A model generated the notes under the pieces. That model saw only the letters and a program-made list of their open reading frames with translations. It was not told where the DNA came from and searched no databases. Shown here piece after piece: positions 35,714-44,093 of a stretch of 64,000 bases of DNA (positions are counted from its first letter, which is position 1; each line of letters starts with the position of its first letter). The stretch spans positions 1-64,000 of the forward strand of contig NZ_JAULSI010000033.1 in the NCBI RefSeq assembly GCF_030711405.1. The letters are read 5' to 3'. The DNA is from Massilia brevitalea. Its GTDB lineage: Bacteria; Pseudomonadota; Gammaproteobacteria; Burkholderiales; Burkholderiaceae_D. The translations under genes and the position numbers were made by a program.

Positions 35714-36732
35714 GCAATAACATCACCCGTCCGCTGATCCTGGCGGTCGACGACGAAGCCAGCAACCTGCAACTGCTGCGCCAGATCCTGCAGGACCATT
35801 ACCGCCTGCTGTTCGCCAAGGACGGCGCGCGCGCGCTGGAACTGGCGGTCAAGGAGCGCCCCGACCTGGTGCTGCTCGACGTGATGATGCCGGGGATGAG
35901 CGGCTACGAAGTCTGCGCCGCGCTGAAGGCGAACCCGATGACGGCGCCGATTCCCGTGGTGTTCGTCACCGCCCTGACCGACACCGCCGACGAGCTGGAA
36001 GGCTTCGAGGCCGGCGCCGTCGACTACATCACCAAGCCGATCAGCCCGCCGCTGGTGCGCGCGCGCGTGCGCACCCACCTGTCGCTGGTGCGCACCGAGG
36101 AACTGAAGGCCTCGCGCCTGGCGATCGTCCAGCGCCTCGGCCTGGCGGCCGAGTACAAGGACAACGAGACCGGCCTGCACGTGATCCGCATGAGCCATTT
36201 CGCGCGCATCCTGGGCCTGGCCGCCGGCATGACCGAAGAGGAAGCCGACGACCTGCTGCACGCCGCGCCGATGCACGACGTCGGCAAGATCGGCATCCCC
36301 GACCGCATCCTGCAAAAGGCCGGGCCGCTCGATCCGGACGAATGGAAGATCATGCAGAGCCACGCCACCATCGGCGCCGAGATCATCGGCGAGCACGAAG
36401 GCGGCATGCTGAAGCTGGCGCACGACATCGCCATCACCCACCACGAGAAGTACGACGGCAGCGGCTACCCGAACAAGCTGGTTGGCGAGCGCATCCCGCT
36501 CGCCGGCCGCATCGTGGCGATTGCCGACGTGTTCGACGCCCTGACCTCGGTGCGCCCCTACAAGCGCGCCTGGAGCGAGGAAGAAGCGGTGGACTACCTG
36601 GTGCAGCAAAAGGGCAAGCACTTCGATCCGGCGCTGGTCGATTTGTTCGTGGCCCAGCTGCCGGCAATCCGTACGGTGCGGCTGCGCTGGGCGGAGAAGG
36701 TCGAAGCCGAAGCGGAGGCGCAATTCGCGTAA
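35710..36732 (+). CDS. HD-GYP response regulator (c-di-GMP phosphodiesterase, RpfG-like)
   Basis: A 340-residue two-domain regulator. The receiver at about 8-125 has acceptor Asp57 (LVLLDVMMPGMSG). The HD-GYP domain at about 140-330 has the metal pair His189-Asp190 in MHDVGKIGIPD, HHEKYDGSGYPN near 245-256, and DVFDALTSVRPYK. Proteins with this layout hydrolyse cyclic di-GMP. Because the gene overlaps the upstream hybrid kinase, that kinase is the likely phosphate donor, possibly through its HPt domain. The GYP tripeptide and HD are intact, so activity is expected. Confidence 0.94.
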   Translation: MSNNITRPLILAVDDEASNLQLLRQILQDHYRLLFAKDGARALELAVKERPDLVLLDVMMPGMSGYEVCAALKANPMTAPIPVVFVTALTDTADELEGFEAGAVDYITKPISPPLVRARVRTHLSLVRTEELKASRLAIVQRLGLAAEYKDNETGLHVIRMSHFARILGLAAGMTEEEADDLLHAAPMHDVGKIGIPDRILQKAGPLDPDEWKIMQSHATIGAEIIGEHEGGMLKLAHDIAITHHEKYDGSGYPNKLVGERIPLAGRIVAIADVFDALTSVRPYKRAWSEEEAVDYLVQQKGKHFDPALVDLFVAQLPAIRTVRLRWAEKVEAEAEAQFA

Positions 36733-36766
36733 GCGGCTGCGGGCTGCGGGCTCGGGGTTCGGGGTC

Positions 36767-36911
36767 GGAGGGTGGGCACTTGTGCCCACGCGGTGCGGCG
36801 TTTGCGATATCGAAAACGCACCGTGAGAACGAGACTCTGCCGAACCGGGCGCTGCGCGGCCATCCCGATCGATCACATGCCGTACCGCGTGGGCACAAGT
36901 GCCCACCCTAC
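36767..36911. repeat. Composite inverted palindromic repeat (145 bp)
   Basis: A forward copy (36767-36794, loop TT) and a reverse copy (36884-36911, loop AA) of the dispersed family, flanking about 89 bp. The inner flank after the first arm (GCGGCGTTTGCGATATCG) is similar to the sequence after the forward copy at 12462. It lies between convergent genes. Confidence 0.85.
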
Positions 36912-36962
36912 AAAAAACACAAAGGGGCGCGCTGCGCCCCTTTTGCTTTTCCCCTGCTTCGC

Positions 36963-38129
36963 TTATTCCGGCGTTACCGGCGGCGCCACCGGCACGGGCG
37001 CCTGCGGCGCGCCGGCATGCCTGGCCAGCACTTCGCGGTACAGCGCGGTATAGCCGTTTGCCATCTGCGCCGAGGTGAACACTTCCTCGAAACGCCGGGT
37101 CGCATTGCCGCCCATGGCGCGCGCCAGTTCCGGGTCGTTCCACAGGGTGCGCAGCGCTGCGCGCAAGGCCTGCGCATCGTCCGGCGGCACCACCAGCCCA
37201 GTCTCGCCGGCGATGTTGATGTAGCTGGTGCCGGTGCCGATCTCGCACGAGACCATCGGCTTGCCGTACATCGCCCCTTCCAGCAGCGACACGCCAAAGG
37301 CCTCCGAGCGCAGGTGCGAAGGGAAGGCAAAGGCATAGGCCAGGGTCAGCAGCGCGACCTTGTCGTGCTCGTCGACGGCGCCCGTGAACAGCACGTTCTT
37401 CAGCCCCAGGCGCGCAGCCTGGGCCTTGAGCGCCGCCTCTTCCGGCCCGGCGCCGACGATCACCAGCGGATACTCGGTGCCGGCCACCGCGTCGAGCAGC
37501 ACGTGCAGGCCCTTGTAGTAGCGCAGCACGCCGACGAACAGGAAGAACTTCGGGCCGACCCGCTCGCGCCAGTACGCCAGCCGCGCCGGGTCGGGTTGCG
37601 GATAGCTGGCCTGGTCCAGGCCATAGGTGATGACGCGGGCCTTGCCCGGGTAGCGCGCCAGCACCGCCGACGATTCCAGGTAGTTCGGCGAGGCGGCGAC
37701 GATGGCGTCGACGCTGCGCAGGAAGCGGTGCTTCAGCGGCTGGTACAGGCGCAGCAGGTTCTTCTGGCGCACGATGTCGGAGTGGTAGCTGACCACCGTC
37801 GGCTTGCGCACGCGCGCCATGAAATGGGCCAGGTCCATGAAGGGCCAGGGGAAGTGGTAATGCACCACGTCGGCCTCGCGCGCCAGGCGCGCCAGGGCGC
37901 CGAGCGCGGCGTACGAGCAGGCGTTCGAGGCGATCTCGAAGTCGAGCGGCACGCGGTGCACGGTGTGGCCTTCGAAGGCGATCGGCTGCAGGTTCTTCTC
38001 GCGCGACAGCGACAGCACGGTGTTGGTCACGCCGAGGCGGCCGGTGCCGACGCACATCTGGCGGATGGTCTGTTCGACCCCGCCTACGGTGTCGGGATAA
38101 TAGGTCTTGTAGAAATGGAGGACGCGCAT
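36963..38129 (-). CDS. Family 4 glycosyltransferase
   Basis: A 388-residue GT-B fold glycosyltransferase of family GT4. It begins MRVLHFYKTYYPDTVGGVEQ (Gly-rich acceptor loop) and has the family's FVGVLRYYKGLHVLLDA and, near the C-terminus, E-A-F-G-V-S-L-L-E, the EX7E nucleotide-sugar motif. It lies downstream of gmd and rmd on the same strand, so it may use GDP-6-deoxy sugars (D-rhamnose) in polysaccharide or LPS synthesis; that is inference. The start at 38129 gives the normal N-terminus; the frame extends 20 codons upstream. Confidence 0.9.
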   Translation of the reverse strand: MRVLHFYKTYYPDTVGGVEQTIRQMCVGTGRLGVTNTVLSLSREKNLQPIAFEGHTVHRVPLDFEIASNACSYAALGALARLAREADVVHYHFPWPFMDLAHFMARVRKPTVVSYHSDIVRQKNLLRLYQPLKHRFLRSVDAIVAASPNYLESSAVLARYPGKARVITYGLDQASYPQPDPARLAYWRERVGPKFFLFVGVLRYYKGLHVLLDAVAGTEYPLVIVGAGPEEAALKAQAARLGLKNVLFTGAVDEHDKVALLTLAYAFAFPSHLRSEAFGVSLLEGAMYGKPMVSCEIGTGTSYINIAGETGLVVPPDDAQALRAALRTLWNDPELARAMGGNATRRFEEVFTSAQMANGYTALYREVLARHAGAPQAPVPVAPPVTPE

Positions 38130-38270
38130 GGACGTGGTGAAAAATGAACGCTTAGTGCGCGAAAACGATACCGCAAGCCATGCCGGCACATGACGGCACG
38201 CAAGCGGTCAATACAGCACGACGATGCTGCCTTGCGGCCCGGCTCTGCATGGTGCCAGGCCCGGTCATGC

Positions 38271-39203
38271 TCAATCCTCCGCCATCCAGCGCAAGGTTTC
38301 GGATAAGGGCCGCGTCTGCACCTGGCCGATCCGTGCCACCAGCTTGCTATTGTCCCCGGTAAGGGTCAGCACGTCGTTGGCGCGAACGAACGCCGGATTG
38401 ACCCGGACGTCGATGCGGTAACCGGCAATTTCCGCCATCAGGTCGAGCACGTTCGACAGCGAGTGACTGCGTCCGGAACAGACGTTGAAGGTCTCGCCCG
38501 CAGGTGCGGCCGCCAGCAGGCGGCGGTAACTGTGCACGACCATGCGCACATCGGAGAAATCGCGTGCGATCTCCAGGTTGCCCAGTTCAATCGTGCTTGC
38601 CCTGCGCCGGAAATGGGCGACGATCTTCGGCAGCAGGAACTGTTCGCTCTGGCCACGGCCGGTGTAGTTGAACGGACGCGCCAGGATGATCGGCAGCCGG
38701 TCTTCCCACAGGCGCGCCATGTATTCCATCGCCAGCTTGCTGACGGCGTAATCGTTGGCCGGCGCCGGCGCCACCGATTCATCGATGAGCGAAACACTGG
38801 CATTGCCGTAGACATTCGCCGACGAGGCCAGCAGCACGGCCGAGGGGGTGCGCGACATGCCGGCCAGTGCTTCCAGCAGGTTCCGGGTACCGGCTACGTT
38901 GATACGGTAAATCTGTTCCGCATTGCCATGCTCGACCCGTGCGATGCCGGCCAGGTGCACGACTACGTCGGGCTGGACCTGCTCGACCATCGCGCCCACG
39001 GCCGCACGGTCGCACAGGTCGACGGGGAACACGCCGGGTTGATCCGCCGCGCCCGGCGCCGCCATGCCGAATACCTGGTACCCGGCCGCAGCCAGCTCGC
39101 GCTCCATGTAGACGCCGGTAAAGCCACGCAGGCCGGTAACAAGCGCGCGCCGGCCTGCGCCTTCGCACACCTCAGCCAACAACTGCGGACGCGGTACGCT
39201 CAT
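38271..39203 (-). CDS. rmd: GDP-6-deoxy-D-mannose reductase
   Basis: A 310-residue short-chain dehydrogenase of the extended NAD-epimerase family. The Rossmann motif is TGLRGFTG near residue 24, and the catalytic pattern is Ser...YAVSK (ANDYAVSKLAMEYM), with RPFNYTGRGQSEQFLLPKIV typical of Rmd. It reduces GDP-4-dehydro-6-deoxy-D-mannose, the Gmd product, to GDP-D-rhamnose. It starts one base after the gmd stop. GDP-6-deoxy-talose production is an alternative that sequence reading cannot exclude. Confidence 0.88.
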   Translation of the reverse strand: MSVPRPQLLAEVCEGAGRRALVTGLRGFTGVYMERELAAAGYQVFGMAAPGAADQPGVFPVDLCDRAAVGAMVEQVQPDVVVHLAGIARVEHGNAEQIYRINVAGTRNLLEALAGMSRTPSAVLLASSANVYGNASVSLIDESVAPAPANDYAVSKLAMEYMARLWEDRLPIILARPFNYTGRGQSEQFLLPKIVAHFRRRASTIELGNLEIARDFSDVRMVVHSYRRLLAAAPAGETFNVCSGRSHSLSNVLDLMAEIAGYRIDVRVNPAFVRANDVLTLTGDNSKLVARIGQVQTRPLSETLRWMAED

Positions 39204-39204
39204 G

Positions 39205-40251
39205 TCAGAACGAGGCGCCCTGCTCGTTGCGGCGCAGGTCGGCGTCGACCATCATCTGGCACAGCTCTTCCAGCGTGGTTTTCGGTTCCCAGCCCAGCTC
39301 GCGCTTGGCCTTTTCCGGGTTACCGATCAGGAGTTCGACTTCGGCCGGACGGTAGAACTTCGGCGACACGCGCACCAGGGTCTTGCCGCTGTTGGCGCAG
39401 CGCGCGGTTTCGTTCTCGGCGCTGCCGCTCCATTCGAGATTGATGTCGGCGCCCTTGAAGGCCATGGTGACGAAGTCGCGCACGGTCTCGGTGCGGTTGG
39501 TCGCCAGCACATAGGTGTCTGGACGGTCGGCCTGCAGCATGCGCCACATGCCCTCGACGTATTCCTTGGCGTAGCCCCAGTCGCGCTTGGCGTCCATGTT
39601 GCCCAGCTCGAGGACGTCGAGCTTGTTCAGCACGATCTTGGCGACCGAGTCGGTGATCTTGCGGGTGACGAACTCACGGCCGCGCAGCGGCGACTCGTGG
39701 TTGAACAGGATGCCCGAGGAGCCGAAGATGCCGTAGCTCTCGCGGTAGTTGATCGTCATCCAGTGCGCGTACAGCTTGGCCACGCCGTACGGGCTGCGCG
39801 GGTAGAACGGGGTATCCTCGACTTGCGGGATGGCCTGCACCTGGCCGAACATTTCCGAGGTCGATGCCTGGTAGAAGCGGATCTTCGGATTGACCATGCG
39901 GATCGCTTCGAGCAGGTTGACGGCGCCCAGGCCGGTGATCGAGGCGGTGGTCAGCGGCTGGTCGAAGGAAACGCCGACGAAGCTTTGCGCGGCCAGGTTG
40001 TACACCTCGTCCGGCTCGGCGGTCTGGATCAGGCGCAGGCTCGATGCCAGGTCGGTCAGGTCGTATTCGACCAGCGACAGGTTCGGGTGCGCGGCAATGC
40101 CCAGTTCCTCGATGCGCCAGAAATTGGTCGAGCTGGCGCGGCGGAAAGTGCCGGTAACGTGGTAGCCCTTTTCAAGCAGCAGCTGCGCCAGGTAAGCGCC
40201 GTCCTGGCCGGTAATGCCGGTAACGACGGCACGTTTCGTTGTGTTTTGCAT
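39205..40251 (-). CDS. gmd: GDP-mannose 4,6-dehydratase
   Basis: A 348-residue NADP-dependent dehydratase converting GDP-D-mannose to GDP-4-dehydro-6-deoxy-D-mannose. Motifs are TGITGQDGAYLAQLLLEKGY at the N-terminus, the catalytic STSEMFG and YGVAKLYAHW (YxxxK), and the C-terminal VRVSPKFYRPAEVELLIGNP. It is the first gene of a small leftward cluster gmd-rmd-glycosyltransferase. No manA/manC for GDP-mannose supply lies in the window. Confidence 0.96.
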   Translation of the reverse strand: MQNTTKRAVVTGITGQDGAYLAQLLLEKGYHVTGTFRRASSTNFWRIEELGIAAHPNLSLVEYDLTDLASSLRLIQTAEPDEVYNLAAQSFVGVSFDQPLTTASITGLGAVNLLEAIRMVNPKIRFYQASTSEMFGQVQAIPQVEDTPFYPRSPYGVAKLYAHWMTINYRESYGIFGSSGILFNHESPLRGREFVTRKITDSVAKIVLNKLDVLELGNMDAKRDWGYAKEYVEGMWRMLQADRPDTYVLATNRTETVRDFVTMAFKGADINLEWSGSAENETARCANSGKTLVRVSPKFYRPAEVELLIGNPEKAKRELGWEPKTTLEELCQMMVDADLRRNEQGASF

Positions 40252-40441
40252 GGTAATGGAGTTCCGGATGAGTGCTCGGGTCGATCAAATACTTTTCTGA
40301 CAACCCCATATTGTAACAGAGCCATATCCCGTAAAGGCAGTGGCTGCTATCAGAAAGCGGTCCCTGCTGCAAATCGGCAGCATTATTGCGCCAAACACCA
40401 CACTTCCGGGTTCCGCTTACGGATTGTTACTTGTTCAAGGC

Positions 40442-40470
40442 AAAAAAAACAGGCGAGCATGCTCGCCTGT
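40442..40470 (-). terminator. Rho-independent terminator after maeB
   Basis: A perfect 22-bp palindrome at 40449-40470 (arm ACAGGCGAGCA) with an A run on the + strand at 40442-40448, which is a U run in the minus-strand transcript. The rest of the 40252-40538 gap shows no gene. Confidence 0.92.
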
Positions 40471-40538
40471 GAGTGACCGCAAGTTACCTTTATCCTGCCC
40501 GAACTTTTATCGGCACGGGAGGACAAACATGATCGAGC

Positions 40539-42851
40539 TTAGCGGCTCGACACCGCATCCACCACGCACAGCGCCGTCATGTTCACGATGCGGCGCACCG
40601 TGGCCGACGGCGTCAGGATGTGCACCGGACGCGCGCAGCCGAGCAGCACCGGTCCCACCGCGATGCCGTTGCCGGCGGCGGTCTTCAGCAGGTTGTAGGC
40701 AATGTTGGCCGAGTCGATGTTCGGCATCACCACCAGGTTGGCGTCGCCCTTCAGCGTCGACTGCGGCATGATCTTCGCGCGCAGCTTCGAGTCGAGCGCG
40801 GCGTCGCCGTGCATCTCGCCGTCGATTTCCAGGTGCGGCGCCTTCTGCTGCACCAGGGCCAGGGTGTCGCGCATCTTGCGTGCCGACTCGTTGTCCGAGG
40901 TGCCGAAGTTCGAGTGCGACAGCAGCGCCACGCGCGGGGCGATGCCGAAGCGTTCCAGTTCCTCGGCCGCCATCATCGTGATCTCGGCCAGTTCGTGCGC
41001 GGTCGGGTTCTCGTTGACGTGGGTGTCGACCATCGCCAGCTGGCGCTCTTCGGTGATGATGAAGTTCATCGCCGCGTACACGTCGGCTCCGGCACGGCGG
41101 CCCAGCACCTTGTCGATGAAGTCGAGGTGGGTCCAGGTGGTGCCGTAGGTGCCGCAGATCATGCCGTCGGCGTCGCCCTTGTGGATCATCATGGCGCCGA
41201 TCAGGGTATGGCGGCGGCGCATCGCCAGCTTGGCCATGTCGGCGGTCACGCCCTTGCGCATCACCATCTGGTGGTAGGTCTGCCAGTAGTCGCGGTAGCG
41301 CTCGTCGAAGTCGGGGTTGATGACGTCGAAATGCTGGCCCAGTTTCAGGCGCAGGCCGAACTTCTCGATGCGCTGCTCCAGCACGGCCGGGCGGCCGACC
41401 AGGATCGGGCGCGCCAGCTTTTCATCCACCACCACCTGCACCGCGCGCAGCACGCGTTCGTCCTCGCCCTCGGCATACACAATGCGCTTGAGTTCCGGCG
41501 GCGTGGCCTTGGCCACCTGGAACAGCGGCTTCATGAACGAACCGCTGCGGTAGACGATCTGCTGCAGGCTCTCGGCATAGGCGTCGAGGTCGGCGATCGG
41601 ACGCGCGGCCACGCCGCCTTCCATCGCCGCCTTGGCCACGGCCGGCGCGATATGGGTCAGCAGGCGCGGGTCGAACGGCATCGGGATCAGGTATTCAGGG
41701 CCGAACGACAGATTGTTGATGCCGTAGGTGGTGGCCACCACGTCCGACTGCTCGGCGTGCGCCAGGTCGGCAATCGCGTGGACGACCGCGATTTCCATTT
41801 CGCGCGTGATGGTGGTCGCGCCGCAGTCCAGCGCGCCGCGGAAGATGTACGGGAAGCACAGCACGTTGTTCACCTGGTTCGGATAATCCGAACGGCCGGT
41901 GGCGATGATGGCGTCGCTGCGCACGGCTTTCGCGTCTTCCGGCAGGATTTCCGGATTCGGGTTGGCCAGCGCCAGGATGATCGGGTTGGCCGCCATCTGC
42001 GCCACCATCTCGGGCTTGAGGACGCCGCCGGCCGACAGGCCGAGGAAGATGTCGGCGCCGGGAATAATGTCCGATAAGGTGCGCTGCGCGGTCTCCTGCG
42101 CGAAGCGTTCCTTGTCCGGGTCCATCAGCTCAAGACGACCTTTATAAACAACACCCGCCAGGTCGGTCACGAAGATGTTCTCGATCGGGAAGCCGAGGTC
42201 GACGATCAGGTCGAGGCAGGCCAGGGCCGCGGCGCCGGCGCCGGAGACGACCAGCTTGCACTGCTTGATGTCCTTGTTGACGACCTTCAGGCCGTTCAGG
42301 ATGGCGGCGCCGACGATGATGGCGGTGCCGTGCTGGTCATCGTGGAAGACCGGGATCTTCATGCGCTCGCGGAGTTTACGCTCGATGTAGAAGCACTCGG
42401 GCGCCTTGATGTCTTCCAGGTTCACGCCGCCGAAAGTCGGTTCCAGCGAAGCGATGATGTCGACCAGCTTATCGGGATCGTTCTCGGCGATCTCGATGTC
42501 GAACACGTCGATCGCGGCGAACTTCTTGAACAGCACGCCTTTGCCTTCCATGACCGGCTTCGAGGCCAGCGGGCCGATGTTGCCCAGGCCGAGGACGGCG
42601 GTGCCGTTCGAGATCACGGCCACCAGATTGCCGCGCGAGGTGTACTTGTACGATGCCGCCGGGTCCTTGACGATCTCTTCGCAAGGCGCCGCGACGCCGG
42701 GCGAATAGGCCAGCGCCAAATCGCGCTGGTTCAGCAGGCCCTTGGTCGGGGTGACGGCGATCTTGCCGGGACGGGGAAACTGGTGGTATTCGAGCGCTGC
42801 AGCACGCAGTTGTTGGCGTAATTCTTCTTTTTTATCCGATGACGAATCCAT
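40539..42851 (-). CDS. maeB: NADP-dependent malic enzyme with C-terminal phosphotransacetylase-like domain
   Basis: A 770-residue MaeB. The first about 430 residues are malic enzyme (LLNQRDLALAYSPGVAAPCE, NGTAVLGLGNIGP, the NADP-binding GAGAAALACLDLI, and LANPNPEILPEDA). The remainder is a phosphotransacetylase-like domain (MNFIITEERQLAMVDTHVNENP, GPVLLGCARPVHILTPSATV) that in MaeB is regulatory, binding acetyl-CoA, rather than catalytic. It oxidatively decarboxylates malate to pyruvate, giving NADPH. It is monocistronic with a strong terminator, and divergent from thiL. Confidence 0.96.
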   Translation of the reverse strand: MDSSSDKKEELRQQLRAAALEYHQFPRPGKIAVTPTKGLLNQRDLALAYSPGVAAPCEEIVKDPAASYKYTSRGNLVAVISNGTAVLGLGNIGPLASKPVMEGKGVLFKKFAAIDVFDIEIAENDPDKLVDIIASLEPTFGGVNLEDIKAPECFYIERKLRERMKIPVFHDDQHGTAIIVGAAILNGLKVVNKDIKQCKLVVSGAGAAALACLDLIVDLGFPIENIFVTDLAGVVYKGRLELMDPDKERFAQETAQRTLSDIIPGADIFLGLSAGGVLKPEMVAQMAANPIILALANPNPEILPEDAKAVRSDAIIATGRSDYPNQVNNVLCFPYIFRGALDCGATTITREMEIAVVHAIADLAHAEQSDVVATTYGINNLSFGPEYLIPMPFDPRLLTHIAPAVAKAAMEGGVAARPIADLDAYAESLQQIVYRSGSFMKPLFQVAKATPPELKRIVYAEGEDERVLRAVQVVVDEKLARPILVGRPAVLEQRIEKFGLRLKLGQHFDVINPDFDERYRDYWQTYHQMVMRKGVTADMAKLAMRRRHTLIGAMMIHKGDADGMICGTYGTTWTHLDFIDKVLGRRAGADVYAAMNFIITEERQLAMVDTHVNENPTAHELAEITMMAAEELERFGIAPRVALLSHSNFGTSDNESARKMRDTLALVQQKAPHLEIDGEMHGDAALDSKLRAKIMPQSTLKGDANLVVMPNIDSANIAYNLLKTAAGNGIAVGPVLLGCARPVHILTPSATVRRIVNMTALCVVDAVSSR

Positions 42852-43039
42852 GTTTTGCAGCCTTCCTGAACTAGAGGGGAACCTCCAATTTTATCAGACT
42901 GACTCTTTCTGGCGGCTACGTATTTTCCACTCCCAGGGGGCTTTAGAAGCTTATCTGATGGTAGGCGATGTCACATTAGCAAGTCTTATGGATCGTTGGC
43001 AGTGCGGTATGTATAGAGTGGCAACGGTAGAATGCGCGC

Positions 43040-44008
43040 ATGCTTTCCGAATTCGAACTCATCCAACACTACTTCCGCCGCAACCGGCCGGGCAAAGCCG
43101 TACTCGGTATCGGCGACGACTGCGCCCTGCTTGCGCCCACGCCCGGCATGCAGATGGCGATTTCCTCCGACATGCTGGTCGAGGGGCGGCATTTCTTTGC
43201 CGGGGCCGACGCGCGCATGCTGGGCCATAAATGCCTGGCCGTGAACTTGTCCGACCTGGCGGCAATGGGTGCGCGGCCGCTCGGCTTCACGCTGGCCCTG
43301 GCCCTGCCCGAGGCCAATCCGGACTGGCTGGCAGGATTTTCCGCCGGCCTGTTCGCGCTGGCCGACGCCCATGACTGCGAGCTGATCGGCGGCGACACCA
43401 CGCGCGGGCCGCTCAACATCTGCATCACCGTGTTCGGCGAAGTCGCACCCGGGCAGGCGCTGCGGCGCGATGCCGCGCGTGCCGGCGACGACATCTGGAT
43501 TTCCGGGACGCTGGGCGATGCGCGCCTGGCGCTGGCGGGGTACTGGAAAGAATATGCGCTGGGCGAGGACGAACACACGCTGGCTGCGTTGCGCATGCAC
43601 ATGCCGACCCCGCGCGTGGCGCTGGGGCGTGCGCTGGCGGCCTTGGCCTCGCCGCCGGCGGCGCTGGATATCTCGGATGGGCTGGTGGGGGATCTCGGGC
43701 ACATCCTGGCGGCGTCCCGGGTTGGCGCGACGCTGGAGGTGGATACCTTGCCGGCGGGGGCGGTGCTTGCGCGCCAGCCGCGAGAGTGGCGGCGGCGGTT
43801 CACGGTGGCCGGGGGCGACGATTACGAGTTGTGTTTCACGGCGCGGAAGGATGATCGCGAGGCGGTAATCGCGGCGGGCGTGGCGTCCAGAACGCCGGTG
43901 ACGCGGGTCGGCACGATCGATGCGCAGGCGGGATTGCGGTTCGTGGATGCCTCAGGCGCAGCAATCGATTTGCAGGTCAAGGGTTGGGACCATTTCGGCG
44001 GCAGTTGA
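43040..44008 (+). CDS. thiL: Thiamine-monophosphate kinase
   Basis: A 322-residue AIR-synthase-fold kinase phosphorylating thiamine monophosphate to thiamine diphosphate. Visible are LGIGDDCALL with metal-binding Asp residues near 25, SSDMLVEGRHF, NLSDLAAMGARPLGFTLALALP, the phosphate-binding GGDTTRGP, and GDDYELCF. It begins EFELIQHYF as in other ThiL proteins. No TPP riboswitch is evident in the 188 bases upstream. It is divergent from maeB. Confidence 0.95.
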   Translation: MLSEFELIQHYFRRNRPGKAVLGIGDDCALLAPTPGMQMAISSDMLVEGRHFFAGADARMLGHKCLAVNLSDLAAMGARPLGFTLALALPEANPDWLAGFSAGLFALADAHDCELIGGDTTRGPLNICITVFGEVAPGQALRRDAARAGDDIWISGTLGDARLALAGYWKEYALGEDEHTLAALRMHMPTPRVALGRALAALASPPAALDISDGLVGDLGHILAASRVGATLEVDTLPAGAVLARQPREWRRRFTVAGGDDYELCFTARKDDREAVIAAGVASRTPVTRVGTIDAQAGLRFVDASGAAIDLQVKGWDHFGGS

Positions 44009-44020
44009 TATGCGCACATT

Positions 44021-44083
44021 GTAGGGTGGGCCGGGCCGCGCCAGGCACTCGTGCCCACGCGGTCGTACCCATGCACACCCTAC
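44021..44083. repeat. Dispersed palindrome with 15-nt insertion, plus a reverse remnant
   Basis: The forward copy at 44021-44063 has the family ends (GTAGGGTGGG and CCCACGCGGT) but an additional CCGGGCCGCGC segment in the left half. The stem GGCAC/GTGCC with loop TC remains. A fragment CACCCTAC at 44076-44083 may be the end of an eroded reverse copy. It lies between convergent genes. Confidence 0.7.
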
Positions 44084-44093
44084 CACCAAACCA

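Noticed and set aside
42852..43039. TPP riboswitch ahead of thiL
   Set aside because: No THI-box-like core (CUGAGA...ACCUGA pattern) is visible in the 188 bases between maeB and thiL.
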